A stretch of DNA of 64,000 bases from Pseudohongiella acticola (lineage in GTDB: Bacteria; Pseudomonadota; Gammaproteobacteria; Pseudomonadales; Pseudohongiellaceae), in assembly GCF_001758195.1 (NCBI RefSeq), contig NZ_MASR01000001.1:1240001-1304000 (forward strand), given 5' to 3'. How positions within the stretch are numbered: position 1 is the first letter of the stretch; every line of letters begins with the position of its first letter. A program made the translations under genes and the position numbers. The notes beneath the pieces were generated by a model that saw nothing but the letters and a program-made list of their open reading frames with translations, did no database searches and was not told the DNA's origin. This document shows, piece by piece, positions 52,940-63,520 of the stretch.

Positions 52940-53569
52940 TCACCTGCCGTTTTCAAGCGTGTTCCTGATGCCAAAGTCTGCCAGCAGCCGGCCTGTTTCA
53001 AACAGCGGCAATCCCACCACACCTGAGTAGCTGCCTTCGATTTTCTCGACAAAAAGCGCACCCGCACCCTGCACTGCATAGGCGCCGGCCTTGCCTGCCG
53101 GTTCACCGCTGCGCCAGTAGCCAGAAATGTCCGCATGACTCAGGTCGCGAAACCAGACACGTGTGCTAACACTGACCTGTTTTATCTGCTCACCCCGCAT
53201 CACACAGACAGCCGTCATCACCTCGTGACAACGCCCTGACAACAGACCCAGCATACGTGCAGCATCCGCTTCATCACGTGGTTTACCCAGCACCGACCGC
53301 CCACATACTACAATGGTATCGGCGCCCAGCACGGCGCTACGCCCGTAAATCTCCGGCAGGGCATTAACCGAAGCCGCCTTTTGCCGGGCCAGCCGGTTGA
53401 CATAGGCTGCCGGTTGTTCCGCTGGCAACAGGGTCTCGTCAGTGTCATGCACCAGAATCCGGTACGCAACGCCAATCTGATCGAGCAATTCGCGGCGCCG
53501 TGGCGATGCCGAGGCGAGCACCAGGATCGATGATGGACTGGTTGAAATAATGGGTTCCGACTCACTCAT
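52940..53569 (-). CDS. maf: Maf/YhdE-family nucleotide pyrophosphatase
   Basis: About 209 residues. Maf proteins hydrolyse dTTP, UTP and modified nucleotides and affect septation. The signature LASASPRRRELL begins the domain, followed by DTDETLLP and GADTIVVCGR. ATG 53569 (MSESEP) is immediately after the mreD stop; the frame is open further upstream without support. It continues the mreB-mreC-mreD-maf-rng order. Confidence 0.92.
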   Translation of the reverse strand: MSESEPIISTSPSSILVLASASPRRRELLDQIGVAYRILVHDTDETLLPAEQPAAYVNRLARQKAASVNALPEIYGRSAVLGADTIVVCGRSVLGKPRDEADAARMLGLLSGRCHEVMTAVCVMRGEQIKQVSVSTRVWFRDLSHADISGYWRSGEPAGKAGAYAVQGAGALFVEKIEGSYSGVVGLPLFETGRLLADFGIRNTLENGR

Positions 53570-53570
53570 G

Positions 53571-54059
53571 TCAGCGTACATTGAACCCGCGTCGCAGTTG
53601 ACGCATGACCAGGAACAACCAGGGCCAGACAAAAGCACTGGATACCGCGCCCAGCAGGAACAACAGGCTGCCGGCATCGGTCTGCTCGGTTGCCACTTTA
53701 ATCCAGTAGGTCATGGTCATGTTGATGCCCACCAGGGCCAGGATCATGCCGCTTTGCTGCAGAGCAGAAAACATGCGCAAGCGCTGGTGCAGGCTGAGGG
53801 TAATGTAGGCGATGAGGGCGAACGACAACGCGTTCAGCCCCAACAGCGAGCCTTCCAGAATATCCATAAACAGACCCGCGAACCAGGCCGCGCCAATACC
53901 GACTCGGTAGGGCAGCGCCATAATCCAGTAGATCAGCACCATCGCCACCCATTGCGGCCGGTAATGCATGGCCCAGTCAGGAAAAGGCACTATCGCCAGC
54001 AGATACGCCAGCAACAGGCTGAGAATGATGATCCACACGCCATTCGCTCTGGGTACCAT
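53571..54059 (-). CDS. mreD: Rod shape-determining protein MreD
   Basis: About 162 residues with five or six hydrophobic segments, the usual form of this inner-membrane morphogenesis protein. It couples the MreB filament to the elongasome. ATG 54059 follows GGGAGA by nine bases; an in-frame TTG at 54065 is less likely. The start lies just past the mreC stop. Confidence 0.92.
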   Translation of the reverse strand: MVPRANGVWIIILSLLLAYLLAIVPFPDWAMHYRPQWVAMVLIYWIMALPYRVGIGAAWFAGLFMDILEGSLLGLNALSFALIAYITLSLHQRLRMFSALQQSGMILALVGINMTMTYWIKVATEQTDAGSLLFLLGAVSSAFVWPWLFLVMRQLRRGFNVR

Positions 54060-54061
54060 GA

Positions 54062-55153
54062 TCAAACGTCTCCCTGAGTAGTGGTCGGGGTGGCAGCCGC
54101 TTCAGACTCCGCAGCGTCAACAGGCGCGGCATCGGCGGGCGCGACGGCTTCTGCAGGCTGAGAGTCGGCGGTCTGAGAATCCGTCGCCTGGGGATCCGTA
54201 GCTTGGGGATCCGTAGCCTGGGGTTCTATATTCTGTGATTCGGCAGCTTGGGCCTCGCCATCGGCGTCATTGACCACGCCCGTGTCCGGCAACTCTGGTA
54301 ACAGTTCCAGACTGCCTCCTCCGATCACCTCGTCGTCCGGCACCACCAGCATGACGTGTCGTGTCCGGTCCATCTGTGCCAGGGGTCGGGCTCTGATCAG
54401 GGCAAATGGCTGGCCCGGGTCATGAAACACACGAGTCACTTCAGCGACTGGATAGTCCTTGGGATAACGCTGCCCCAGCCCTGAGCTGACCAGCAGGTCG
54501 CCGACCACAATATCCGCAGTGTCCGGTACGTATTCAAGCTCCAGCCCGGGCACATCGCCTCTGCCGCCACGGGCGATGGCACGCTCGCCATTGCGATTGA
54601 CCTGCACCGGGGTGCCGTGACGGGAATCCGTGATCAGCAGCACCCAACTGGTAAATGGCAGCACTTCGACCACCTGCCCCATCAGACCATGGGCATCCAG
54701 AATGGCCTGGCCTTCAAAAACACCGTTATGCGCGCCACGGTTGATCAGCACCCGACGGGAACCCGGATCATTGGAGACATTGATGATTTCTGCGGTGATG
54801 ACACGCCCCTGCACGGCCTGTGATGCTTCCTGAAGTTCGCGCAGACGACTGTTCTCACTGGCCAGACCGGCCAATAGCTGCAACTCGCGCTGGGCGAACA
54901 GCAACTCCTGACGCAACTGTGCGTTTTCTTCAATGAGGTCGCGCTGGGACACAAATACATCGTCAATCCACGACGACGCGCGGGCGGGAATGTCCGCCAC
55001 CCAATACACCGGTGTACTGACATAGGCGACGGTGTAGCGAACACGATCCAGGTAGTCGAACCGCGAATCGGCAAACATGACGCCAAGCGATAGCGCCATG
55101 AACACCAGCAGACGATACTCCAGCGACACCCCTTTGATAAATAAGGTTTTAAT
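54062..55153 (-). CDS. mreC: Rod shape-determining protein MreC, probable ATT start
   Basis: About 363 residues: a short basic N-terminus, one transmembrane helix, a coiled coil (about 80-115, AQLRQELLFAQRELQLL) and the periplasmic beta domain with GVFEGQAILDAHGLMGQVVEV and VGDLLVSSGLGQ. The conventional GTG 55129 has AAAGGG directly against it and would drop the usual basic lead-in. An in-frame ATT at 55153 lies seven bases after GAGG, and its product IKTLFIKGVSLEYRL matches the lead-in of other MreC proteins. An in-frame stop at 55165 allows no earlier start. The C-terminal tail is an A/Q/D-rich repeat. Confidence 0.85.
   Translation of the reverse strand: MKTLFIKGVSLEYRLLVFMALSLGVMFADSRFDYLDRVRYTVAYVSTPVYWVADIPARASSWIDDVFVSQRDLIEENAQLRQELLFAQRELQLLAGLASENSRLRELQEASQAVQGRVITAEIINVSNDPGSRRVLINRGAHNGVFEGQAILDAHGLMGQVVEVLPFTSWVLLITDSRHGTPVQVNRNGERAIARGGRGDVPGLELEYVPDTADIVVGDLLVSSGLGQRYPKDYPVAEVTRVFHDPGQPFALIRARPLAQMDRTRHVMLVVPDDEVIGGGSLELLPELPDTGVVNDADGEAQAAESQNIEPQATDPQATDPQATDSQTADSQPAEAVAPADAAPVDAAESEAAATPTTTQGDV
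54179..54223 (-). repeat. 15-base tandem repeat in the mreC tail
   Basis: Three consecutive 15-base units (54179-54193, 54194-54208, 54209-54223) differ by one or two bases and encode PQATD repeats. They lie in the disordered C-terminal tail of MreC and look prone to slippage length change. Confidence 0.85.
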
Positions 55154-55272
55154 AGCAGAACCTCAGCCTGTTCAGCATTAGTCAACTGGTTGGCGTTAGA
55201 TCCCGGACAGCAGATTCGGCCGGGACCGGGTATTCCACTCCGGAACCAGCACTCTGATTCCGGAGCCATGAA

Positions 55273-56638
<1,366 letters not shown>

Positions 56639-56926
56639 ATGGCCTTAGACAACACAGACGTGGAAAAAATTGCGCATCTGGCACGACTGCAGATCAGCGA
56701 GTCAGACACCCTGGAAGTTGCCCAGCGAATCTCCAACATTCTCAATATGATCGACCAGATGCAAAATGTGGACACATCCCAGGTGGCGCCCATGGCACAT
56801 CCTTTCGATGCCACCCAGCGGCTGCGCCCGGACGTCGTCACCGAAACCAATCAGCGCGACCAATACCAGAAGATTGCACCGGCCACACAGGACGGTCTGT
56901 ATCTGGTCCCCAAGGTCATTGAATGA
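56639..56926 (+). CDS. gatC: Asp/Glu-tRNA amidotransferase subunit C
   Basis: A 95-residue GatC that stabilises the GatAB amidotransferase. Typical text is [25 protein letters not shown] and [20 protein letters not shown] 56639 follows AGGAG by seven bases; the in-frame TTG just before it is not needed. It starts the gatC-gatA-gatB operon. Confidence 0.95.
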   Translation: MALDNTDVEKIAHLARLQISESDTLEVAQRISNILNMIDQMQNVDTSQVAPMAHPFDATQRLRPDVVTETNQRDQYQKIAPATQDGLYLVPKVIE

Positions 56927-57022
56927 CCCCGCCCGGTGTTGCCTGCCCGGCCCCGCTCGCACTTTGACAACAACATCGCTGACTGCTGACATTCATCAGA
57001 TCAGGCAAGGATACAGACGCAT

Positions 57023-58471
57023 ATGTTAAGCAAAACCGTTGCTGAACTGGCCACCGCACTGGCCAAAAAGGAAGTGTCCAGTGTAGAACTGACACAGGCC
57101 TACCTGGATCGTATCGCACAACTGAACCCGGCACTGAATGCCTACGTGACGACAACGCCGGAACTGGCACTCAGCCAGGCGGCTGCGGCCGATGCCCAAC
57201 GTGCCGCTGGCAATGCCACACCATTTACCGGCATTCCTGTCGCCCACAAGGACATCTTCTGCACGCGCGACGTACTGACCGCCTGCGGCTCACGCATGCT
57301 CGCCAACTTCACCTCTCCCTACGATGCCTGTGTTGTCGAACGCCTGCAGAGCGCCGGCGCGGTAATGCTCGGGAAAACCAACATGGATGAGTTCGCCATG
57401 GGGTCATCCAACGAAACCAGTTATTTTGGTGCGGTTCACAACCCCTGGGACCAGGACCGCGTGCCAGGCGGCTCTTCCGGCGGCTCTGCTGCAGCCGTTG
57501 CCGCCGACCTCTGTGCCATCGCCACCGGCACCGACACCGGCGGATCAATTCGCCAGCCCGCGTCCTTCTGCGGCATCACCGGCCTGAAGCCAACCTATGG
57601 CCGTGTTTCTCGCTGGGGCATGATCGCGTTTGCCTCCAGCCTGGATCAGGCTGGCCCACTCAGCAAGAGCGCCGAGGATGCCGCCCTGATGATGAACGTC
57701 ATCGCTGGCGCCGATGCCCGAGACTCGACCTGCCTGGATATCCCGGCAGAAGATTTCAGCGCGCAATTGAACCAGCCACTGACCGGTCTGCGCATAGGTC
57801 TGCCGCGAGAACATTTCAGCGACGGCCTCAGTTCGCAGGTACAGGAAATTCTGCAACTGGCCATCAAGACACTGGAAAGCCTGGGCGCTACCGTCAAGAC
57901 AGTGGAGTTGCCTAACAACCATCTGTCGGTGCCTGCCTACTACGTTATTGCACCCGCGGAGGCTTCAGCCAATCTGTCGCGTTTCGACGGCGCCCGCTTC
58001 GGCTACCGCTGCGAGAACCCGGTTAACCTGGAAGACATGTACAAGCGCAGTCGTGGTGAAGGTTTCGGCGACGAAGTCAAACGTCGCATCATGGTTGGCA
58101 CCTACGCTCTGTCCGCCGGCTATTATGATGCCTACTACAAACAGGCGCAGAAAATTCGCCGCCTGATCAAGCAGGATTTTGACACAGCGTTCAAGGACGT
58201 TGATCTGATTCTCGGCCCAACCTCGCCGCACACTGCATTCAAACTCGGCGAGAAGAACAGCGACCCGGTCACCATGTATCTGGAAGACATCTACACCATC
58301 GCCGTTAATCTGGCGGGCCTGCCCGGTATTTCACTGCCCGCGGGCATGCTGGGTGGTCTGCCCATTGGCATGCAACTGGTGGGACCGGCGTTGTCCGAGT
58401 CACGTCTGCTTAATGTGGCACATCAGTTCCAGTTAAACACTGACTGGCACACACAAAGACCGGAGGTATAA
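57023..58471 (+). CDS. gatA: Asp/Glu-tRNA amidotransferase subunit A
   Basis: A 482-residue amidase subunit that releases ammonia from glutamine for transamidation of Glu-tRNA(Gln) or Asp-tRNA(Asn). The Ser-cisSer-Lys triad is K76 (VAHKDIF), S151 (GGSSGGS) and S175 (DTGGSIRQP), with the spacing of characterised GatA. It lies four bases before gatB. Confidence 0.97.
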   Translation: MLSKTVAELATALAKKEVSSVELTQAYLDRIAQLNPALNAYVTTTPELALSQAAAADAQRAAGNATPFTGIPVAHKDIFCTRDVLTACGSRMLANFTSPYDACVVERLQSAGAVMLGKTNMDEFAMGSSNETSYFGAVHNPWDQDRVPGGSSGGSAAAVAADLCAIATGTDTGGSIRQPASFCGITGLKPTYGRVSRWGMIAFASSLDQAGPLSKSAEDAALMMNVIAGADARDSTCLDIPAEDFSAQLNQPLTGLRIGLPREHFSDGLSSQVQEILQLAIKTLESLGATVKTVELPNNHLSVPAYYVIAPAEASANLSRFDGARFGYRCENPVNLEDMYKRSRGEGFGDEVKRRIMVGTYALSAGYYDAYYKQAQKIRRLIKQDFDTAFKDVDLILGPTSPHTAFKLGEKNSDPVTMYLEDIYTIAVNLAGLPGISLPAGMLGGLPIGMQLVGPALSESRLLNVAHQFQLNTDWHTQRPEV

Positions 58472-58474
58472 CAC

Positions 58475-59908
58475 ATGACCTGGGAAACCGTTATCGGTCT
58501 GGAAGTACATGTACAACTTGCAACACAGAGCAAACTGTTTTCGGGCAGCAGCACACGATTTGGCGCTGCCCCCAACACCCAGGCCAGCCTGTATGATCTC
58601 GCCATGCCCGGTACACTGCCGGTAATGAACGAAGAAGTTCTTCGCATGGCGGTCAGCTTTGGCCTGGCGGTGGACGCCGAGATCGGTCAGCGCTCTGTTT
58701 TTGACCGAAAGAACTATTTTTACCCTGACCTGCCCAAAGGTTATCAGATTAGCCAGCTTGACCTGCCCACGGTGGGTCGCGGCACGCTCAAGATCCAGCT
58801 TGAGGATGGCAGCGAAAAAATCATTGCCATTACCCGCGCGCACATTGAGGAGGACGCCGGCAAGTCCCTGCACGAAGATTTCCAGGGCATGTCCGGTATC
58901 GACCTGAACAGGGCCGGTACGCCGTTGCTGGAGATTGTGTCCGACCCCGACCTGCGCAACGCCAAGGAGGCCGTGGCCTATCTGAAGAAGCTGCACTCCA
59001 TCATTCTTTACCTGGGCATTTCCGATGGCAACATGGCACAGGGTTCCATGCGCTGCGATGCCAACGTGTCGATCCGCAAAAAAGGAGACACGGAATTCGG
59101 TACGCGAACCGAAATCAAGAACGTCAACTCGTTCCGGTTTGTGGAAAAGGCCATTAACTACGAAGTACAGCGCCAGATCGAGATTCTGGAAGACGGTGGT
59201 CGCATTGTGCAGGAAACCCGCCTGTACGATTCAGACAAGGACGAAACCCGTTCCATGCGCAGCAAGGAAGTTGCCAACGACTACCGTTATTTCCCCGAGC
59301 CCGACCTGCTGCCGCTGGTGATCGACGATGCCTTTATTGAGGCCGTGCGGGCCACTCTGCCGGAGCTGCCGGGCGCCCGGTGCCAGCGCTTTGTGTCGCA
59401 GTACGGGCTCAGCGAATATGATGCTGACGTGTTGACCAGTAGCCGGGACATGGCTGAATACTTTGAGGCCGTGGCAGGTCTGTGTGGCGACGCCAAGCTG
59501 TCAGCCAACTGGGTTACTGCCGACCTGCTGGGCCTGCTCAACAAGCAGGATCTGAGCATCGACCAGTCGCCGATCAGCCCTGAATCACTGGGCATGCTGA
59601 TCAGCCGCATCAAGGACAACACGATTTCCGGCAAGATTGCCAAAACCGTATTCGAAGCACTGAGTGAAGGCGAAACCGATGTTGACACCATCATCGAATC
59701 GCGTGGCCTGAAGCAGGTCACCGATACCGGGGCCATCGAAGCCTTGGTGGATGATGTGATCGCGGCCAATCCGGACCAGGTGGCACAGTATCGCGGCGGC
59801 AAGGAAGCAGTGTTCGGTTTTTTTGTTGGTCAGGCCATGAAACTGTCCAAGGGCAAAGCCAATCCGGCTCAACTCAACGAATTATTGCGCAAGAAACTGA
59901 GCGCGTGA
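58475..59908 (+). CDS. gatB: Asp/Glu-tRNA amidotransferase subunit B
   Basis: A 477-residue subunit that activates and amidates misacylated tRNA. It begins [23 protein letters not shown], has [16 protein letters not shown] and [10 protein letters not shown], and ends in the helical and YqeY-like tail domain. GGAGG lies eight bases before the ATG. With gatC and gatA it completes the complex. Confidence 0.97.
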   Translation: MTWETVIGLEVHVQLATQSKLFSGSSTRFGAAPNTQASLYDLAMPGTLPVMNEEVLRMAVSFGLAVDAEIGQRSVFDRKNYFYPDLPKGYQISQLDLPTVGRGTLKIQLEDGSEKIIAITRAHIEEDAGKSLHEDFQGMSGIDLNRAGTPLLEIVSDPDLRNAKEAVAYLKKLHSIILYLGISDGNMAQGSMRCDANVSIRKKGDTEFGTRTEIKNVNSFRFVEKAINYEVQRQIEILEDGGRIVQETRLYDSDKDETRSMRSKEVANDYRYFPEPDLLPLVIDDAFIEAVRATLPELPGARCQRFVSQYGLSEYDADVLTSSRDMAEYFEAVAGLCGDAKLSANWVTADLLGLLNKQDLSIDQSPISPESLGMLISRIKDNTISGKIAKTVFEALSEGETDVDTIIESRGLKQVTDTGAIEALVDDVIAANPDQVAQYRGGKEAVFGFFVGQAMKLSKGKANPAQLNELLRKKLSA

Positions 59909-59918
59909 AGGTGTTCCA

Positions 59919-60248
59919 ATGATTGAAGAGAAAAAAACAGGCAAAGAAAGAACCCAGCCCGCCACACGCAACGAAGAGTGGTCGGACGAGCGTATTCAGG
60001 GGTTTCTTGAATTGGAACCGCCGGCCGGTGTACCGGCGGACTATCACATTCTGACCAAAGCCTATCGCGGCATGTTACCTGAGCACTTCAGCCGGTTTGT
60101 GCCGTTTTTTGTTGCCGCCGGACACGACATCAATGTGACCCTGTCCGATGGCACAACCTTTCTGGATCATGTGGCCCAGCATCGCGCGGCAACACCCTAC
60201 ATGGAAGTGCTGGAAGCGGCTGGCGCCAAATCCGGCAAACCGGCCTGA
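59919..60248 (+). CDS. PA4642-family protein
   Basis: A 109-residue soluble protein with text EEWSDERIQGFLELEPPAGVPADYHILTKAYRGM typical of the uncharacterised PA4642 family of Pseudomonas and relatives. The polar first 20 residues vary between members. No signal or membrane segment. Ten bases after gatB on the same strand, AAGG before the ATG. Function unknown; conserved place next to translation genes. Confidence 0.85.
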   Translation: MIEEKKTGKERTQPATRNEEWSDERIQGFLELEPPAGVPADYHILTKAYRGMLPEHFSRFVPFFVAAGHDINVTLSDGTTFLDHVAQHRAATPYMEVLEAAGAKSGKPA

Positions 60249-60296
60249 CACCCACGGACGCACTCGCGCTACTGTTCCTTCATGGCGCTGAACGCT

Positions 60297-61823
60297 TCAG
60301 CGCCGAGGGCGGGGTTTACCGGAGCCGCCTTTGCCGCCACCGCTTCTGCCACCTCGTGCTGAGGGCTTGGATTCATCCTTGAAATGCGATGGCCGGGTAA
60401 AGGCCGGTGGCTCTGCCAGCAGATCTGCTTCTGGGTAAACACAGGGCAACTTCTGTCCCAGTTTGTCTTCGATATTGGGCAGCAGAAATGAATCCTCTTC
60501 ACAGGCAAAGCTGATTGAGGTGCCGATGGCCCCGGCGCGCCCGGTGCGACCAATACGATGCACATAGTCTTCGGCTTCTTCGGGCAGGCTGTAATTGATG
60601 ACATGGCTGACATCATCGATATGCAGGCCGCGACCGGCAACATCGGTTGCGACCAGCACCTGAATATCGCCATCACGGAATGCCTCCAGCGTTTTTACAC
60701 GTTTATTCTGCGCTACTTCACCGGACAATAATCCGCAACTGACGCCGTTTCTATACAGGCTGTCTGCCAATTTGCGCACCTGGTCCCGGCGATTGTTAAA
60801 GACAATGACCTTGTCGGCGCCGTCAGCCTTGATGATGTTATAGAGCAATTTGTATTTATCTCCCGTGGTCACCAGATACACGATCTGTTCAATGGTGTCG
60901 GTCGCAACACGTTCCGGTGCAATCTCGATCATCACCGGGTCCATAGCCCAGCGCGAGGTCAGCTCGATAATTTCTGGCGTAAACGTGGCGCTGAACAACA
61001 GTGTCTGGCGGCAGTCCTTGTGCGGTGTGCGACTGACAATGGTGCGCACCTGGGGAATGAACCCCATGTCCAGCATTCGGTCAGCCTCATCAATCACCAG
61101 GATCTCGACGAGCCCAAGATAAAGCTGATCGTTCTGCAGGAAATCAATCAGGCGGCCCGGTGTTGCCACCACAATATCAACCGGTCGTGAGTCCACCGCC
61201 GCCAGTTGCTTCTTGTAATCCTCGCCTCCCACCATCGCCACGACATGAAGCCCGCAGCCTTTGCTGAGGTTCTGGGCATCGCTGGCAATCTGCATCACCA
61301 GTTCGCGTGTAGGCGCCAGAATCAATGCCCGCGGCTCGCCAATAAAGCGCTCTTCCGTGACCGGGTTCTTTAGCAGATCATTGATAATGGTAATCAGAAA
61401 CGCTGCTGTTTTGCCGGTGCCGGTTTGTGCTTTGCCGGTGACATCAAAACCACGCAGCGTATAACGCAGGCTCTGTGCCTGAATGGGTGTACAGAACTTG
61501 TACCCCAGCTCCTTGATGGCGCGCTCCAGTGGTTTCTCCAGTTTAAACTGGCTAAATGGGATATCAGGCACCACCGGCGGCGCATCAACTGCCGCGTCGG
61601 GTTGAGGGCCTTCCTCAGCGGAGGAAGCGTCTTCCGCAGCAGCACTGGCATTGATGGTGGCAGCCTGGACAACGGCCTCGCTCATCTGTCCGGCTTTATC
61701 CGCTGATGGCTCTTTATGCGCTGAGGGCTCTTTATCCGCTAAGGGCTCTTTATTTGCTGAGGGCTCTTTATTTTCAACAGAGTCCGTGGTCTCGGCCGAC
61801 TCTTTGTTTTCAGTGTTCTGCAT
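60297..61823 (-). CDS. DEAD-box RNA helicase, RhlB-like
   Basis: About 508 residues. The N-terminal 90 residues are low-complexity and acidic with 6-residue EPSA repeats. The helicase core has the Q motif (FCTPIQAQSL), AQTGTGKTAAF (motif I), PTRELVMQ (Ia), VATPGRLIDF, DEADRMLD (II), SAT (III) and HRIGRTGRAG (VI). The tail is glycine, lysine and arginine rich. It resembles RhlB of the degradosome group. ATG 61823 follows AAAGG; the in-frame TTG at 61832 is too close to it. It sits last in the prfA-prmC-moeB series. Confidence 0.9.
   Translation of the reverse strand: MQNTENKESAETTDSVENKEPSANKEPLADKEPSAHKEPSADKAGQMSEAVVQAATINASAAAEDASSAEEGPQPDAAVDAPPVVPDIPFSQFKLEKPLERAIKELGYKFCTPIQAQSLRYTLRGFDVTGKAQTGTGKTAAFLITIINDLLKNPVTEERFIGEPRALILAPTRELVMQIASDAQNLSKGCGLHVVAMVGGEDYKKQLAAVDSRPVDIVVATPGRLIDFLQNDQLYLGLVEILVIDEADRMLDMGFIPQVRTIVSRTPHKDCRQTLLFSATFTPEIIELTSRWAMDPVMIEIAPERVATDTIEQIVYLVTTGDKYKLLYNIIKADGADKVIVFNNRRDQVRKLADSLYRNGVSCGLLSGEVAQNKRVKTLEAFRDGDIQVLVATDVAGRGLHIDDVSHVINYSLPEEAEDYVHRIGRTGRAGAIGTSISFACEEDSFLLPNIEDKLGQKLPCVYPEADLLAEPPAFTRPSHFKDESKPSARGGRSGGGKGGSGKPRPRR
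61701..61772 (-). repeat. 18-base tandem repeat in the helicase N-terminus
   Basis: Four units of 18 bases (61701, 61719, 61737, 61755) with few changes encode a six-residue EPSAxK-type repeat. The reading frame is kept by the unit length. Confidence 0.85.
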
Positions 61824-61847
61824 GTATGACAACCTTTATAAATCTGT

Positions 61848-62603
61848 TCAGGAAGCGCCCGCCCCACATACTTTACATGCAGGGTCACGCGGCAAACGCA
61901 ATTCTCGCCAAGTGGAACTCATGGCATCAAACAATAACAAACGCCCACACAGGCTCTTGCCCATGCCGGATAAAACCTTGATCGCCTCCAGTGCCTGCAT
62001 ACTGCCGATGACGCCAACCACAGGCGCCAGCACACCATTACGGGCACAGCTCATCTGCTCATCGTCGCCGTCCTGATACAGACACTGATAACACGGACTG
62101 TCAGGCTGACGACTGTCAAACACCGCCACCTGACCTTCCAGACGGATCGCAGCCCCGGAAACCAGCGCCACCTTGTGCTTTACACAGACCGCGTTGATGG
62201 CAAAACGTGTACTAAAATTGTCGCAGGCATCAACAACCAGGTCGACCGGTCGCCCGATCAGTTTTTCCAGTAACGTTCTGTCGACGCGCTCATTAACTGT
62301 CGTTATCTTAACATCCGAATTCAATGCCAGCAGTGTCTGGCGGGCGGACTCAACTTTACTGCCACCAAGCGCACTCTCTCGGTGCGCCACCTGTCGCTGC
62401 AGATTGCTGATCTCCACGACATCGTCGTCAACAAGAATCAGATGCCCGACACCCGCCGCGGCCAGATACATGGCCACCGGGCTGCCAAGCCCACCCACGC
62501 CAACCACCAGTACCGTCGCGTTCAGCAACCGGGTCTGCCCCTCTACATCAAAAGCGGGCAACATAATCTGTCGACTATAGCGCAATAACTGCTCATCACG
62601 CAT
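61848..62603 (-). CDS. moeB: MoeB/ThiF-family adenylyltransferase (HesA/MoeB)
   Basis: About 251 residues. Adenylates the C-terminal glycine of a ubiquitin-like sulfur carrier (MoaD or ThiS). It has GVGGLGSPVAMYLAAAGVG (nucleotide site), DACDNFSTRFAIN, and zinc cysteines CYQC and CKVC. ATG 62603 follows GGGAG by nine bases and overlaps the prmC stop. It follows prfA and prmC as in many gammaproteobacteria. Whether it serves molybdopterin or thiazole synthesis cannot be decided from sequence here. Confidence 0.9.
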   Translation of the reverse strand: MRDEQLLRYSRQIMLPAFDVEGQTRLLNATVLVVGVGGLGSPVAMYLAAAGVGHLILVDDDVVEISNLQRQVAHRESALGGSKVESARQTLLALNSDVKITTVNERVDRTLLEKLIGRPVDLVVDACDNFSTRFAINAVCVKHKVALVSGAAIRLEGQVAVFDSRQPDSPCYQCLYQDGDDEQMSCARNGVLAPVVGVIGSMQALEAIKVLSGMGKSLCGRLLLFDAMSSTWRELRLPRDPACKVCGAGAS

Positions 62604-63513
62604 ATGTGTTTTCTCCCGATTCTGCAAATTGCCCCAGCGTCACGCGCTCATGGCCAGCCAGATCGCACTCGCTGCGCACTTTCCGGAAACCTGCTGTCGC
62701 CAGTAATGCACGCACCTCGGCGCCCTGTTGATAGCCGTGTTCAAGCAACAGATAACCGTCCTCACGTAGCTTGTGTCCGGCCTGTTGGCAGATTGTCGCC
62801 AGATCACTCAAACCACGGCTATCGGCAACCAGCGCAGTGCGTGGTTCGAATGGCAGACCGCCGAGCTCAAGATGTGGATCACCCGCGTCAATGTAGGGCG
62901 GATTGCTGATAATCATGTCAAAGCGAGTGTCGGCTGGCAACGCCTCGCACCAGTCGCCAACACTGAATTTGACCTGAGTCAGATTGAGCTGCACCGCATT
63001 GTCGCGGGCAACCTGCAGCGCCTGCTCACTGCGATCGGTCGCGTAAATGTGCCAGTGCGCCCGCTCGCTGGCCAATGCCAGGGCGATGGCGCCACTACCG
63101 GTGCCCAGGTCTGCCACGGTCAGAGCGGGGTCCGCGCGGCTGGTGCCGGGCTCCCGATTCATTATCTGACCCGTCTCCTGCCCCATCTCAAGACCCAGAT
63201 TCAATGCCAGCTCCACCAACAACTCCGTTTCCGGCCGGGGTATCAGCACCGCAGGCGTGACCTTCAGGTCCAGCGTCCAGAAGCCGCGTTGACCGGTCAG
63301 GTAGGCGACCGGTTCGCCCGCAGCCCGCCGCACCACCAGCGCCTCGAACACAGCATGCTGGTCCTCGCTTAAATCGGTATCGGCATGACTGAACAGATAG
63401 CTTCGCGTTTTATGCAACACAAAGGCCAGCAGCACATCAGCATCAAGCTTTGCGCTGTCACTGGTTTTCAGAGCAGAGACCGCCTGATCCAGAGCCTGAC
63501 GAATGCTGACCAT
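62596..63513 (-). CDS. prmC: Peptide chain release factor N5-glutamine methyltransferase
   Basis: About 305 residues. PrmC (HemK) methylates the GGQ glutamine of RF1 and RF2. It has VADLGTGSGAIALALA for AdoMet and NPPYID, the catalytic NPPY motif. ATG 63513 follows the prfA stop directly; the frame is open back to 63585 inside prfA. The GGQ substrate is encoded by the neighbouring prfA. Confidence 0.95.
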   Translation of the reverse strand: MVSIRQALDQAVSALKTSDSAKLDADVLLAFVLHKTRSYLFSHADTDLSEDQHAVFEALVVRRAAGEPVAYLTGQRGFWTLDLKVTPAVLIPRPETELLVELALNLGLEMGQETGQIMNREPGTSRADPALTVADLGTGSGAIALALASERAHWHIYATDRSEQALQVARDNAVQLNLTQVKFSVGDWCEALPADTRFDMIISNPPYIDAGDPHLELGGLPFEPRTALVADSRGLSDLATICQQAGHKLREDGYLLLEHGYQQGAEVRALLATAGFRKVRSECDLAGHERVTLGQFAESGENTYA

Positions 63514-63520
63514 CACAGGC

